64,000 nt of DNA from Agapanthus africanus. Taxonomy: Eukaryota > Streptophyta > Magnoliopsida > Asparagales > Amaryllidaceae. Below the pieces are notes generated by a model that was given only the letters and a program-made list of their open reading frames with translations, was not told the origin of the DNA and did no database searches. The stretch is from contig CM057338.1 in assembly GCA_030015575.1 (NCBI GenBank), positions 306,655,827-306,719,826 of the forward strand, written 5' to 3'. A program made the translations under genes and the position numbers. Each line of letters starts with the position of its first letter. Within the stretch, counting starts at the first letter, position 1. Positions 22,601 through 34,830 of this stretch are shown piece after piece.

Positions 22601-25600
22601 GGATGCAGAGGATACTGAGAAACAGTTCTTTGTAATGAACACACCTGAAGGAGATGCATCATATGCACTTTCTTCATTTGGGCGGCATTAAGAATTCTGG
22701 TTTTTTCCCTATTTCCTGCTCTGTCTTATAACAATTATAAGTTGGAGCGGGACCAACATTCCCCAGCTCAGTATAACAAGCGGGTTCGGTCAATACATCC
22801 ATATTATTATCTTGATTAAGGCGTGATATGGTCGCTACCTGGAGAGAGAGAGAAGAAAACACTCTGCGTGCGCTCTTGCAAGATTAGATTGGTTATATAT
22901 TTTATCTAATCAGGATGGCTCCCACTGTTTTTATCAAATCTTCCTTCAAACCTTAAAAAGAAAGACTAGCCGGGATTAATTACACTCTACAAGTTCGCCA
23001 ATCTTTCAGCCAGGCCAGTGTCGGTACTTTGAGGGAGGTTCCCCGTGCTTTCGCACGGACCTAATTACAGTAAACCTCGTTTTCCCAGAGGCGTAACCCC
23101 GTTGACACCTTTCTAGACACCTACTTGATCGGCTAATTGCAAAGTGCAAAACTCTCCCAGGAGTAACAATTACTCGCAGTGGGTATCGGGATCCAACTAT
23201 CACATAGAAGGTATGCAATCTCATTGCAAATTTCAACACTTGAAACTCCCGATAAAGGTTTTTACCCTTAGCACTTATGACCTTAACTATGGTCAACAAA
23301 TCATAAGCACTAGTCAAGTTCTACCCGTCATTTCGTGATTAATTAGACCCACCCACATGACTTTTAACTAAGGTCAACAAAGTCACGCGACTGTCCTAAC
23401 TAATCGCATCATATGCGGTGTAGGAAGACATCACTTAGCTACCGTACACTGTGCCTTAACTAAGGTCAACAAACACAGCACGAATACTAAGTACTCTACT
23501 TCCTAAAATGAAGGAGGGTTGCGAATAGTTTTTAATAAAACCTTTAACGCTTTGAACTTGATCTCGTTGCAGAATCAAACGGTTTTTAAATGGAATGTTT
23601 TTTAGGCTTTTCTAGTTTTGCTAAAGGGGTCACTCCCGATGAAGGGATCGTCGGCCCTTTCCTCGTCGAATGAGGTGCAGGATATATCATATATATCACT
23701 GTGCAAAGCAGAAACTATAGAAGCTATCAAAAAACAAACCGAGTGTGTAGCATCTGCCAGTTATTGCTAAAGGAGTCACTCCCGGTGCAGGGATCTCGGT
23801 CCTTTCCTCAACGAATAAGGTGCAGGATATTCTACAAGGAACACCGCGATGCAAAGCAAGAACTGTAGCTACCTGTTTTTATTTTGAAATTCGATTCCAC
23901 AACATCAATTAGGTTTATTTTCTTTCATTAATCTCATTAATGAATATCCCATTATTTAAGTCCACCTAAACATCACAGATAAATATAACGTACGCTAATA
24001 CCATCCGCATTCGCCTCGATGTCCCGTCTGCACCGTTAGGTTAGGTAACTAACGCCAGAACGAAGCAGGGCTAGCGCGGGTGTAAAACATAAGCAACGTC
24101 TATATAATATATCATATATACTATATATAATATCTATCTGAATATATCACATGATCACATCACAGATAACGCAGCAGAAAATATCATATGAAATATTGGA
24201 TATACTAGGACGTCCGTGTTTTCAATACGAGCCAGTATAAACACGGATTCCACGGTCGTGATGAATAGCCAATCCCACACCCCTAGACCCCTACGAGAGC
24301 GGCAAGCAACCCTACCAATTCTAGGGTTAGGAGACCCGGACTCGACTCCTCGAGATGGTCTCCCACTAGACCCTAGAACCCGGTTACTTGTGCTCCCCTC
24401 CTTGGGTCTATCCTAATGCGGAAAAGTAAATAATATACAAATGGTGACATCATCCACAACCTGGAAGTGCCCTAATAAAAGAACATACAAGTTTTTTACA
24501 TGAATGAAAATGAAAAACACTCATCTCACATAAAAAAAAACCCCGGCTATTCGAACACGACGATCCAATATAATATATCCAGCAACACATAACATCACAT
24601 GTCATCAACGTAAGTAAATATGCGCATCCCAATTGTCGTTGACATATAGCAACGAAACCGGCGATATCACATATTACACTTACGGTCACAGAAAAGAAAG
24701 TGTAAAACTACAACAGTTGGAATCCGCAACCTCTTTAGACATCGCATGCCTAATCAAATGAAATACTTAGATATCGCATGCCTAACAATTATAAACCCCG
24801 CATTTTAGTCTCAAAATCGAAAACACTTTTCAATATAAAGTCGGGCAATTCAACAAGATTCCCGACATCCTGATCGAATGCTTGTTGCAAACTTCAGTAG
24901 GCGGCCGCACCCCCGACGCCGTCAACAAAGTGCACCAAGGCGGAACACCGCTGCCGCGAGCACCCGAACGGATGCTTTTGGCGACGGGGTTCTCCTACAG
25001 TCACTTGGTCGGGGCTATGGAGTGAGGCTGTCTATTAAGTTTACCCGGCGAGTATCCGCGTACGCTACGTGATTGCGACGGACTTTTGATCACATCAAAA
25101 TTCCGTGACAACCGATCAAGTGAGACTAAACTGCTATGTTTATAACATTCATTCAGTTATCTCATAACTGCTTGTGAATTCCAATTATTGTATCACATTC
25201 CGGGTAAATAGAAAATGTTAAACTTTCCGATCGAATAATCGAACACCCAAGTTTTCCCGAAACAGCTCAACACATGAAATAAGTTTAAAAAACATTCACT
25301 TCGTGCCTCAGTACCAACGGTCCAGCCGTAGAAGGGTCAAGCCAACGCCTCACATATGGCACGCCGTACTGCCCCAAACCCTAAGGTTCAAAGGGCAGTT
25401 CAAGACGGTCACATAATCGAGTTAAGGTTTGTTGTCTTCTAGAGGGACCATCGCGTTACTTGCACTACTTAGAACGTCGTTAAACTATGGAAAAATCCAA
25501 CAACTGGAAAATTCCCGGCAGGGGAAAAAGTGGGTATTTACATCCGGTCGAACTTTTTAACATATTCTCAAAATTATCCGGAAAAGCACACAGACAAAAT

Positions 25601-25972
25601 TAGACAATCCGATCGAAACACCGAGTCCCCAATACAACCCAGAAAACTCAACTCTTGAGTTCAGATTAAAAATTCCCAGGAAAACCAGCACTGCAAAATA
25701 GGAATTACTGTGCAAAATTCAAAGCAAGAGGAAACAAATTGGCCGCGGAACCGCCGCATTAGCCATGCTAATGCCGCGGTTCCGCCGCGCTATGGTCGAA
25801 TTAGGTGCTCGAACTTCACAGTAATTCTTATAAATACCAGCTGATTTTTCTGCATATTTTCAATTCTCAAAAATCCACAAATCCAGAAAATGTCCAGAGA
25901 GCAAATATGTGTTAGGGTTTCGGTTCGATCGGACTTCTAACTCCGTCTACGCATCTCCTAAGGCTCTAGCTA
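22601..25972 (-). other. Copia leader and lost gag region, with duplicated modules
   Basis: No gag frame is recognisable. Visible structures are: three copies of a segment around AAGGTCAACAAA (23290, 23370, 23460); two copies of a module around GGTCACTCCC...AAGGGATC...GTGCAGGATAT (23625-23715 and 23765-23860); and a GC-rich hairpin at 25745-25785. The same modules in the same order occur in H (54640-55440) and G (62300-62860). The fragment 22674-22862 may be the last of gag. Confidence 0.6.
25745..25785 (-). other. GC-rich hairpin in the copia leader
   Basis: Arms GCGGAACCGCCGCATTAGC and GCTAATGCCGCGGTTCCGC pair at 18 of 19 positions around a 3-nt loop, about 190 nt downstream of the PBS. 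Confidence 0.8.
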
Positions 25973-25985
25973 GGCTCTGATACCA
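25973..25985 (-). other. Primer binding site of the copia element
   Basis: The minus strand reads TGGTATCAGAGCC, complementary to the 3' end of initiator tRNA-Met, one base from the LTR. Confidence 0.92.
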
Positions 25986-25986
25986 C

Positions 25987-28186
25987 TGTAGGGTTCCTAG
26001 GCACACTAATGAGGTCTCACAAGTGATCAAACATGCCCAATTCAAAAAATTTCATGTGCCTACAAACGCTAATACGGATCGTTAACTAGATGTATAGGTG
26101 ATGCGATGCGAGTAAACGAATTTATTGCTAAAGGAAAGTGGCTACAACCTTTGTAGATCCGGTCCTCCACCTCCATAGCTCCGTGATGAAGTCCTTCCGC
26201 TGTACCCATCGGATCCCGGACTCTCGCGGTGGTTTCATCGAAGTAATGATCGGGCTAGGTCGTCGGCTTCGATGCCGAAGATGATCTACGTCGAGGCAAC
26301 TCAAGATCAAACTCCAACTTCACCAAGTCATGAAACTTGTGAAGAAAACACCCTATACTACTTGGCAAGTGGTAGAGGATGAAGAAATAGGAAGTGGGTT
26401 CACTTTAGAATTGGATTTCTCACTCTTTTTCTCAAGTTGCCATTGATGGTTGCAAGGTTTCTTCATTGTTGAAGATGAAGAAGATGAAGAAAGAATATGA
26501 TAAGTATTTTCCAAATAGAAAATAAAAGGAATACTTATCATATACCAACCATGGTTAAGTGTAGAGACTAAACTAGGGTTAGGTGAATGGTTAGGTTAAG
26601 GGAAGCAAACAAAAATGGTCAAGCTTTCAACACTTCATGAAGCTTCATGAAAGAAACAAAGAAAGCCACCATTTCTATTTATCTTTTCCAAAATAAATAA
26701 ATGAATAAGTAAACAAAACCCTAACCATTCATATAACCATGGTTTAATCATACACACAAACTCAAGTTAGCATGTATCATCAAACATGATACAACCAAGT
26801 GCACAAATGTATATCACATATACAACTTGTGTACTTCAAGTGAGAAAATCCATTTAAAGTAAACAAATACTAGTTAATGCAAATTATTATATCAAATATA
26901 TAATTATGCATTAAATCATTAAATCAATACTTGATTTAACGATCCGGTCATATCGCATATAACCGACTAATATCAAATGTATCGGCTTATCGAATCAATC
27001 CTTGATTCGATAACTAGGTTATATCACATACAACCATTCGATACATTCATCGCGAGAATAGAATATGGTATCACATACACGCATTATTCTCGGTCCCGCA
27101 CATATCTCATATGCGCTCCTATTTCGTTTTGTTTGAGCCAGGAAACCTCTGTGTAGGGCTCTAAAGACTCGTCAATACGCCGGCAGCAGATGATGATCAT
27201 ATCAAGCATCCACAAGCCGCAAGCGGTCTGCTAAACGTAACGGCCATCCGGGTATTGAGCGATCAGAAGATCGACGAGCAAGCCTGCTCACACTCCTGTG
27301 AATCCAACTAGTAACACTTACCGTACAGTCCGGTCTGTTCGTCTCATATGTCGCATATCTCGCCTAGGGGTGGTAAACGTCAGACCCCAGTAGCTTGATA
27401 AGTCATGCCGACGTGAGTTCCATAACAATCGTGAAACTACTGATAACTCTTACCAGTATATCACTGCAACCCTGGCCAGGGATTTCCTGTTATGGCCAGT
27501 CGAGCATAGCGCAACATCAACCCCCAATACCGGGAGAGACGAATCCCCTCCTATCGCTCATTGCCTTCATGTGAATCGGGACTGTACCCAAAAACCACCT
27601 GTTTGCACGACTCAGTAGAGCCGTGGTAGGGTGGAAATCAAAGCACAGTGGGAGACACACAAGACTCTATGACGATCTCGGGTCAACAGACTAAGCTGTA
27701 CCAGTGTCACCAGAGAACTGCCATCTGACGTGAGGTATAATACCATCTGGGAGTTCTCGGCGAGTCCGTTCAGTGTATCCAGTCTCCACTGAGCACCCGC
27801 ATACCATCTTTAATGTCGAACACCAATGGATATGGGATCATCCATCGCCCATCACATGGGTCGAGAAGATATACGCTAGTCTACTCTGGAATATCGATGC
27901 CCCGTCTCGATATTCCCACGACTAGGAACATTGAAGGATGTACTCATTGACTACCCAGACCCCACTAGTATGATCTGCATCATAGTCCTGGAAGTCGAGT
28001 ACATATCCTAAGGGCTTTATCAACATGTAATCAGAGAGACAGAAAGTATACATGTTAGGATAAAGAGCAACCAGATAGCGTACTATCATGTCGAGCAAGA
28101 AAGTCATACCTATATATGTCCCAGCATCCACTACAATATACATCCAATGTATAGTAATGGCCTCTAGGGCATACATATAACTAACA
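25987..28186 (-). repeat. 5' LTR of the copia element
   Basis: 2200 bp, partner of 17814-20026. It lacks one 13-bp AAATAAATAAAC-type unit present in the other copy. Confidence 0.94.
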
Positions 28187-28191
28187 GACCT
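28187..28191. repeat. Target-site duplication GACCT (right)
   Basis: Partner of 17809-17813. Confidence 0.95.
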
Positions 28192-29450
28192 GGTCTTTCA
28201 CTGCTTTGAGGGGTCGGTATATTATTGAGAATTCCATCAAGAGGAAGGCCCATTTGGCAAGCCTTCCTGTTATTATGGCTCTTGACATTAAACATTTGAA
28301 AGGATCTACCTTTGATATGAGATGGACCTCATGTGCCAAGACGTAGTGTCTGAGCTTCGTTATCGCGAAGTTCGATGCTAGGCAATGCTTTTCGATAGGG
28401 GAGTAGTTGTTTTCTGCCCCTGGGAGAACTGGACTCAAATAGTAGAGAGCTCTCTCTTTCCCCTGATCGTTCTCCTATGCCCATAACACACCTAGAGAAT
28501 CTTCCCGGGCTGTTGTGTACAGGATGAGAGGCTTTCTCTTAACCGGAGCGGTCAGTACCGACAAGTTCTGCAGGTATTGCATGATTTCGTCTAGTGCATT
28601 TTGGTATCTATGATCCTAGACGAACGGGGACCCCTTCTTCATTAGATGTTTATAGGGACGGAATTTTCAGGAAAGGTTGGCTATGAACCGCTGGATATAC
28701 GCGAGATTTCTTTGGAGAGACCGTAATTGTTTGAGAGTTCTTGGCGTGGGCATCTCCATAATCGCCTTAATCTTCAAGGGTTCAATTTCGATACCCTAGT
28801 GCCGTACGATGAATCCCAGGAATTTTCCTGAGGAGACTCCAAACGCGCATTTGAGAGGATTCATCTTCAGATTATATTTTCGAAGACGTTGGAACACTAT
28901 GTCTAATTGTTCCTAATGTTCCTCATGAGATTTGCTATTCACCACAAGATCGTCAATGTAGCGTTCAACAATCTCATGGATGAGGTCATCGAAGATCTTT
29001 GTCATGGCCTTCTAGTAGGTAGCGCCAGCATTCTTCAGACTGAAAGGCATCACCTTATAGCAAAATATACCCAATGGAGTCCGGAAGGTGGTATGCTTTT
29101 GGTCTTCGGGATGCATTTCTATTTGATTGTAGCCTGAAGATCCATCCATGAAGGAGAATACCTCATGAGTGGACGTGTTATCGATCATCAGCTCGATAAC
29201 AGGTACTGGGAAGTCATCCTTTAGGCAAGCTTTGTTAAGGCCCTGAAAGTCCACGCAGATGCGCACTGTCCCATTTTCCTTTATCACTGGAACAATGTTG
29301 GCAATCCAATTGGGATACTGAACTTCTTGGATGAAACCGGAGTCAATTAGTTTCGTGACTTCGGCATTGATACTCATATCGAGTTCAAGCCGCATTCTTC
29401 TTGGTGCCTGTTTGACTGGCTTGACGTCCTGCGATATAGCCAGTTTATGT
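28192..29450 (-). pseudogene. Element BC pol: reverse transcriptase and first RNase H
   Basis: The minus-strand frame 29395-29012 is a clear RT N-terminal half: LIDSGFIQEVQYPNWIANIV, VDFQGLNKACLKDDFP, FMDGSSGYNQIEMHPEDQ, GIFCYKVMPF, NAGATY. A TAG follows at the position where element A continues with QRAM. The RT C-terminal half and the YxDD region (about 28950-28450) are broken by several stops. The frame 28438-28181 is the first RNase H and tether (ENNYSPIEKHCLA, LAHEVHLISKVDP, YRPLKAVKD), reaching the copia insertion. It is clearly homologous to element A at 1-436. Confidence 0.88.
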
Positions 29451-31398
29451 ACTGCTATTTATGGATCTAATCCCGGCATCTCGGAATAGTTCCATACAAG
29501 GTAGTCTTTATATTGCATGAGTACATTTTTTAAAGTAGCCACCTGCTTTTTAGATAGCCGCTGACTGACGAACATTAGCCTCAAACCGTTTAGCATTCCC
29601 AAGTCAATTTTCTTTAGATTGTCCGCCGTGGTGTGTATCCCATCTTCCAGCTCTTTTGGCACCGGTGGAAACTCTGAGATCACCTCGTCTTCATCCTCAT
29701 CTGCGAAGCATCTGGAAGGGTCATCCATAATCCCGTGGTTCCCCTCTTTTGAGAATGTTATCACATGGCAGGTACGAGTTCGTTTCCAAGCTCGATGTTG
29801 ATCTGGCCCTACTCTCGCAATATAGGTTGCTTTTAGCTCATGCTTTCACAGTGGGGTTACCCTCCAATTTTCGGATAGAGCGATCCTTCCTTGTTGATAC
29901 TGATTTTCGATCCAGTCTTTGAAAGTGAAGCAGTCTTCAAGAGGATGTCCTATTGCTCGATGGTTGGAGCAATAAACTAGGTGATGGACCTCATTTATCT
30001 GTTCGGGATACCGAGGCTCCAGGAGCATCATCATTTGATGCTTTATGATAAGGTTGAATATTTTCCTAGTATTTTCTTAGGGGAAAGAGTATTTCCGATT
30101 CATCTTCTTCATAAAAGACGGATTCCAGCTGACTTTTACTCGATCGCGTGGTTTCTTGGATCCGCTTCGTTGTTTTCGAACGTCATTCTTGTTCTTCAAC
30201 ATGTTTTTGCCCCTGTTTTGGGCTTTTCTCTTGTCGTGAGAACGTACAGCGGGCTGAGGGTGAAGGGCATCGTAATCTTCTCTTTCCACGGACTGCTGAT
30301 TGAGACGCTGCATCCTAACCTTTTCGTAAATAGGCATTTCGCGGTTGTGATCATGCCGAACCTTTTGATCGGCTTCTCTCATTAACTTGTCAACTTGCTC
30401 TTCGAACGACGAACTTGACATCCTTATAGCGGGATTTTTCTTTGTTTCAACATTACAGCTATCTAGAAAAACATTCCCCTCTTCACCGGAGCTATTTATG
30501 ACGCGACGGTCATGGAATCACTCCCGTTTCTTAGACCGAACGTATCCAAGCCCGGTCGTCTCCATCTTTCCGTTGGGCATCTTTCGCTGATTCCCGGGAA
30601 CGTCCCAAATTTTGTTATAGAACCGAGCTTGTCGAGCGGTTTGTTCGAAGGGTACACCTTGGCATCTTAATAGCCTTTTCAATCCCTCTGCATAATATCT
30701 GGGCAGACGGATTGGTTGAAGTCTGTCAAGCGCAAGCTCGGCACCATGCCAGTCTTCTTTTTCCACTTCGGTCTTCGTAGATTGATAGAAGAGGATCGCC
30801 TTTTCACCTCTTCACCTGAGAAGGACATAGAAAGTCTGCAGCTCTTGTACGCTGTATGCATCAAGCGCATCAAGTTCTTTGTAATGCCGTGGCAGAACCA
30901 TGGTGATTTGTAAACTTTGATCAGCTCCAGTAACGGCTTGTACTGACGGGCGAACTGAAAATACGGCGTTGGCCTCGTCCTCAAAGTCGCTGCCGAAGAC
31001 CAAAATAGGAGTAGATGGTCCGGGCCTATTGCCTTGGGGTTGCCCTGAGTAGACTATTTTCTCATCTTCTTCGGTGTCACTCCTAAAGATCGGGATAGTA
31101 GCGATGGCTTTTTGTTTATTCTCTGGCTTTTGATATCTTTCTGTGTCTTTGAAGTCTGGTAGGAAGTACTTTGTGTCTTCATATTTTTGGAATTCATTTA
31201 CGGAGAATAGATTTAGCTCCCCCGTGATGGTGTATTCGAGGCCATCTTTGAAATACTTCATACACTGGTATTGTGTAAAAGAGATGACATTGTACTCATG
31301 TAACCAAGGCCGGCCGAGAAGAGCGTTGTAGAAAGTCTTGGCGTCGGTGACATGAAATTTGATGTCAGTGACGAGCAGCCCAAAGCGTAATATCAATA
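29451..31398 (-). pseudogene. Element BC pol: protease C-terminal half and linker to RT
   Basis: From 31398 downwards the minus strand gives the protease C-terminal half (LLGRPWLHEYNVISFTQYQC, near 31320-31260) and acidic linkers. The block ETTGLGYVRSKKRE (frame 30766-30518), the basic segment of 30421-30077, a knuckle-like CSNHRAIGHPLEDC with NWIENQYQQGRI (30034-29846), and EFPPVPKELEDGIH (29764-29459) follow. Order and spacing follow element A 8660-7379 plus 1103-437. The upstream end is abrupt near 31398, where LTR L2 sequence begins; about 140 bp of protease, including the catalytic Asp, is missing on this side. Confidence 0.85.
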
Positions 31399-31404
31399 TG
31401 GGTT

Positions 31405-32688
31405 GTTTGTTTTGTTTGTGGTTAATTACGCTACCGCATCGCGGTAACAACTTTCTCCTTCTCCAGATGGTCACTTCATGTCGTGGGTGTTTGTTTTCTT
31501 TGTGGTTGCCTATGGATTGTATACGAAGACTAATTTATGTTGTCGTCCGTAGGGCGTGGATTAGTCTAAATCCGTATCTTCTTAGATTTGGGTTTTGGTT
31601 TTGGTTTAAGGATACGTTAGCGTCATTTGAGAATAAGATCAATTTAAACGTTTTTAAGGATACGTTAGTCTAATTTTTAGACTAAGATCAACTTAACGGG
31701 ATTGTTTAGATCTAACAAAAGAGCATTTGGACTCTATTGTTTAGTTTAAGGACATTGCGGTCAGTTAGTTTAAGGACATTACGGTCCATCGTTAGTTTAA
31801 GGACGTTTCAGTCCATTGTTAGTTTAAGGACATCTCGGTCTAGGTTAAGGACATCGTAGTCCGTGGGTTTACAGGGACCCCACAGTCCGAGGATAAGGAC
31901 ATCGTAGTTCGTAAAGTTTAAGGACATCGTAGTCCATGAGTTTAAGGAACCTACAGTCCGTAGTTTAAAGACATCGTAGTCTATGAAGTTTAAGGACATC
32001 GTAGTCCATGAGTTTAAGGACCCCACAGTCCGTAGTTTAAAGACATCATAGTCCATGAAGTTTAAGGACATTGTAGTCTATGAGTTTAAAGACCCCACGG
32101 TCCGTAGTTTAAAGACATTATAGTCTATGAAGTTTAAGGACATCGTAGTCCATAAGTTTAAGGACCCCACAATCCGTAGTTTAAAGACATCGTAGTCTAT
32201 GAAGTTTAAGGACATCGTAGTCCATGAAGTTTAAGGACATCGTAGTCCATGGGTTTACAGGGACCCCACAGTCCGTGAAATGTGTGGTTGTCGGGACCCG
32301 TCACCTCTCTGAAGACGTTGAAGGATTACAATGACATATATCAGAGGAGTAAAGTGATGTACCCTTGAACCGGTGTGAGTTGGTTGAAAGATCTGTAGTC
32401 CAGTTTGGGACTAAGACCCGTTGAATATTCGTGAGCAGATGTGCTCAATTGATATAAGTTGATGACTTATGGCCAGAATTGGGCTAAATCCAATAAGATT
32501 AAAATGTTTAACATTTTATTGTTCTAGGCTGTTGAACCCTTACTTGGGCATTGCCCTTTTAATAGTGCTGAGCATTAGGTCCTGACAATTTTTGTCTTGT
32601 ATTGAATGCATAGCATTCATCAGAACAATGTGTGTTCTGACAACGCGCCACGTGGCGCGCCAGGCGCTTTGCGCCAATTAAAGAGCGT
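31405..32688 (-). repeat. LTR L2, left part (truncated; Tat-like LTR)
   Basis: Homologous in order to L1 from about 13230: GTTAATTACGCTACCGCATC, the promoter-distal block, a tandem array, the GGGACCCGTCACCTCTCTGA block and a GCGC region. The terminal 230 bp seen in L1 (12997-13230) is absent. It continues at 35385 once L3 is removed. The left neighbour is the broken protease of BC. Confidence 0.75.
31738..32275 (-). repeat. Tandem array in L2
   Basis: About twenty degenerate units of 24-27 bp around AGTTTAAGGACATCGTAGTC. The 88-codon minus-strand frame at 31808-32071 is a by-product of the repeat. Confidence 0.85.
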
Positions 32689-33085
32689 TGTTCCCGCCAA
32701 AAAAAATTCTGCGCAAAAGAGCCCAAGGTATCAAATGGCAGCGATACGTTTAAGAAAATGTGAACCAGGATTTTCCGGGCTGTATTTTGACAGACTCCCG
32801 AATGAGAAACAGCTAAATTCTGATGGTATCGAAAGCGACTCGAAAAGGCCTTCGATTTGATATATTATGGGTGTTTCCCCAATCAGAGCAAAGCTCTGTT
32901 CAAATTCCAAGATTTGAAATGAAGCGACGCTTCTGCTTCCCTCAATCAGAGTAAAACTCTGTTCAAATTCCAAGATTTGGAATGAAGCGACGCTTCCTTT
33001 CCCCAATCAGAGCAAAGCTTTGTATTGAAATTCTAAACTCAAAAATTGAAGCAACGCTTCAAATCCAGCGCCAGGCGTGTTGCGC

Positions 33086-33295
33086 GCCACGTGTTAAACA
33101 TGGGTGTGCTAGCACAGTTGCACTGCGCTCTGTGCTGCACGCCACGTGTCAAACACGGATGCGTTAGCGCAGTTGCGCTGCGCTCTGCGCTGTGCGCCAC
33201 GTGTCAAAAAACGGGTGCGCCACGTGTCAAAAAACGGGTGCGCTAGCGCAGTTGCACTGCGCTCTGCGCTGCGCGCCACGTATCGAACGTAGGTG
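33086..33295 (+). repeat. ACACGTG/GCGC tandem units in the U3 of L3
   Basis: Three to four imperfect units of about 60 bp around GCGCCACGTGTCAAA...GCGCTAGCGCAGTTGC. Related units lie in L2 at 36310-36500 and 37540-37700. Confidence 0.75.
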
Positions 33296-33552
33296 CGTTA
33301 GCGTAAGGTGCGCCAGCGCTGGAATTAAAAATTCCCCACCGTTAGATCAAAAGATGTAAAAATAATAAATTATTAATTAATCGGAATTAAAATTCTGTTA
33401 TGAAAAGATCTTTCCAATCTTATTAAAACAAGAAGATTATCTTCTGTAAAACAAGAAGATTATAGCCTTAGGATCAAAGATCCAACGGTGGGAAATATTC
33501 CCAAATCAATCAGAGAAAGATCTCTTAAACTGATTCAACAAATCATTTGGCC

Positions 33553-33564
33553 CTATATAAAGGC
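33553..33564 (+). promoter_or_regulatory. TATA box of L3
   Basis: CTATATAAAGGC on the plus strand, between two groups of ACACGTG repeats as in the other LTRs of this family. Confidence 0.65.
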
Positions 33565-34577
33565 CCCTAAACTTCAAGTCTAATATAGACAGAAGAGATA
33601 GAGAAAACCCTCTGCAAACTTTGAGAAAAACTCAAAGAGAAAGAAGAGCAAGCTCTTAGAAAAAAAGAAGATCATTTCTTCATCTTCAAGGTAAAGAAGT
33701 AGTTCTTGAACAACAGAGATGAAACCATCTCGTAAAAAGAAGAACCATCTTCTTAAAAGATCATAGATCTGCAAAAGACCAAGTCTCTTATAAAAAGATC
33801 AAAAGATCTAATCATAAAAATAAAAGAAGTATTTACTTCATTCACAGATCATTGATCTACAAAGGCAAAGCCCTTTCCAAAATAAGAACTTTTGTTCTTG
33901 AATTTTGAGGCAAAGCCTCCTTTAAAAAGAACATAAATTTGTTCTCTGATCATAAATTTGATCAGATGCACTTTGCGCTACTGAACAGTGCCTTGCACTC
34001 ATGAACTGCGCTTTTGCGCTCTTTGGATCGGCGCTTAGCGCCAAAACGCGCCACGTGTCAACCATAGACATTACTTGCGCTTTGCGCTTTTTAAAGCAGA
34101 GCACTGCGCTCATGAACTGGCGCTTAGCGCTAAGCGCGACACGTGTCCTCTTCGTGTGCGCTACTTGGCAGAAGCGCAATGCGCTCTTTAATTGGCGCAA
34201 AGCACCTGGCGCGCCACATGGCGCACTGTCAGAACACACATTGTTCTAATGAATGCTATGCATTCAATACAAGATAAAAAAATGTCAGGATCCAATGCTC
34301 AGCATTATTAAAGGGGCCAAGCCCAAATAGAGGCTTAACAGCCCAGAACAATAATCTTATTGGACTTAGCCTAATATTGGCTATAAGTCCTCAACTTATA
34401 TTGAACTGAGCTCATCTGCTCACGAATATGTAACAGATCTCAGTCCCAAATTGGACTACGGATCTTTCAACCAACTCACACCGGTTCGAGGATACATCTC
34501 TTTACTCCTCTGAAATTTGTCGTTGTAATCCTTCAACGTCTTCAGAAAGATGACGGGTCCTGACAACCATATATTTC

Positions 34578-34830
34578 ATAGACCATGACGTCTTTAAACT
34601 GGACTGTGGGGTCCTTAAGCCCATGGACTACAATGTCCTTAACCTGGACTGTGGGGTCCTTAAGCCTATGGACTACGATGTCCTTAACCTGGACCGTGGA
34701 GTCCCTTTAAACCCAAGGACTATGATGTCCTTAACCTCGTACTGTAGGGTCCCTTTAAACCCATGGACTATGATGTCCTTAACCTTGGACCACCATGTCC
34801 TTAAACTGGTAATCGACCGTAATGTCCCTA
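34578..34830 (+). repeat. Tandem array in L3
   Basis: Degenerate units around GGACTACGATGTCCTTAACC, the reverse complement of the arrays in L1 and L2. Confidence 0.75.

Larger units (their letters stand above)
17814..28186 (-). mobile_element. Complete Ty1/copia element with 2.2 kb LTRs and decayed coding region
   Basis: The LTRs are 17814-20026 (2213 bp) and 25987-28186 (2200 bp), TGTAGGG...CTAACA. The flanking duplication is GACCT at 17809-17813 and 28187-28191. PBS is on the right and PPT on the left, so it reads on the minus strand. The domain order protease, integrase, RT, RNase H is that of Ty1/copia. The LTRs differ at about 22 sites plus a 13-bp deletion (about 1%), but almost every coding frame is interrupted. 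It is inserted between the two RNase H domains of element BC; the BC frame rejoins across the site. Confidence 0.94.

Noticed and set aside
31808..32071. Repetitive 88-codon minus-strand frame
   Set aside because: It is the translation of a 24-27 bp tandem array; neighbouring units break the frame.
31738..32275. Spaced repeats resembling a CRISPR array
   Set aside because: Units are contiguous and degenerate, with no unique spacers, in a plant LTR.
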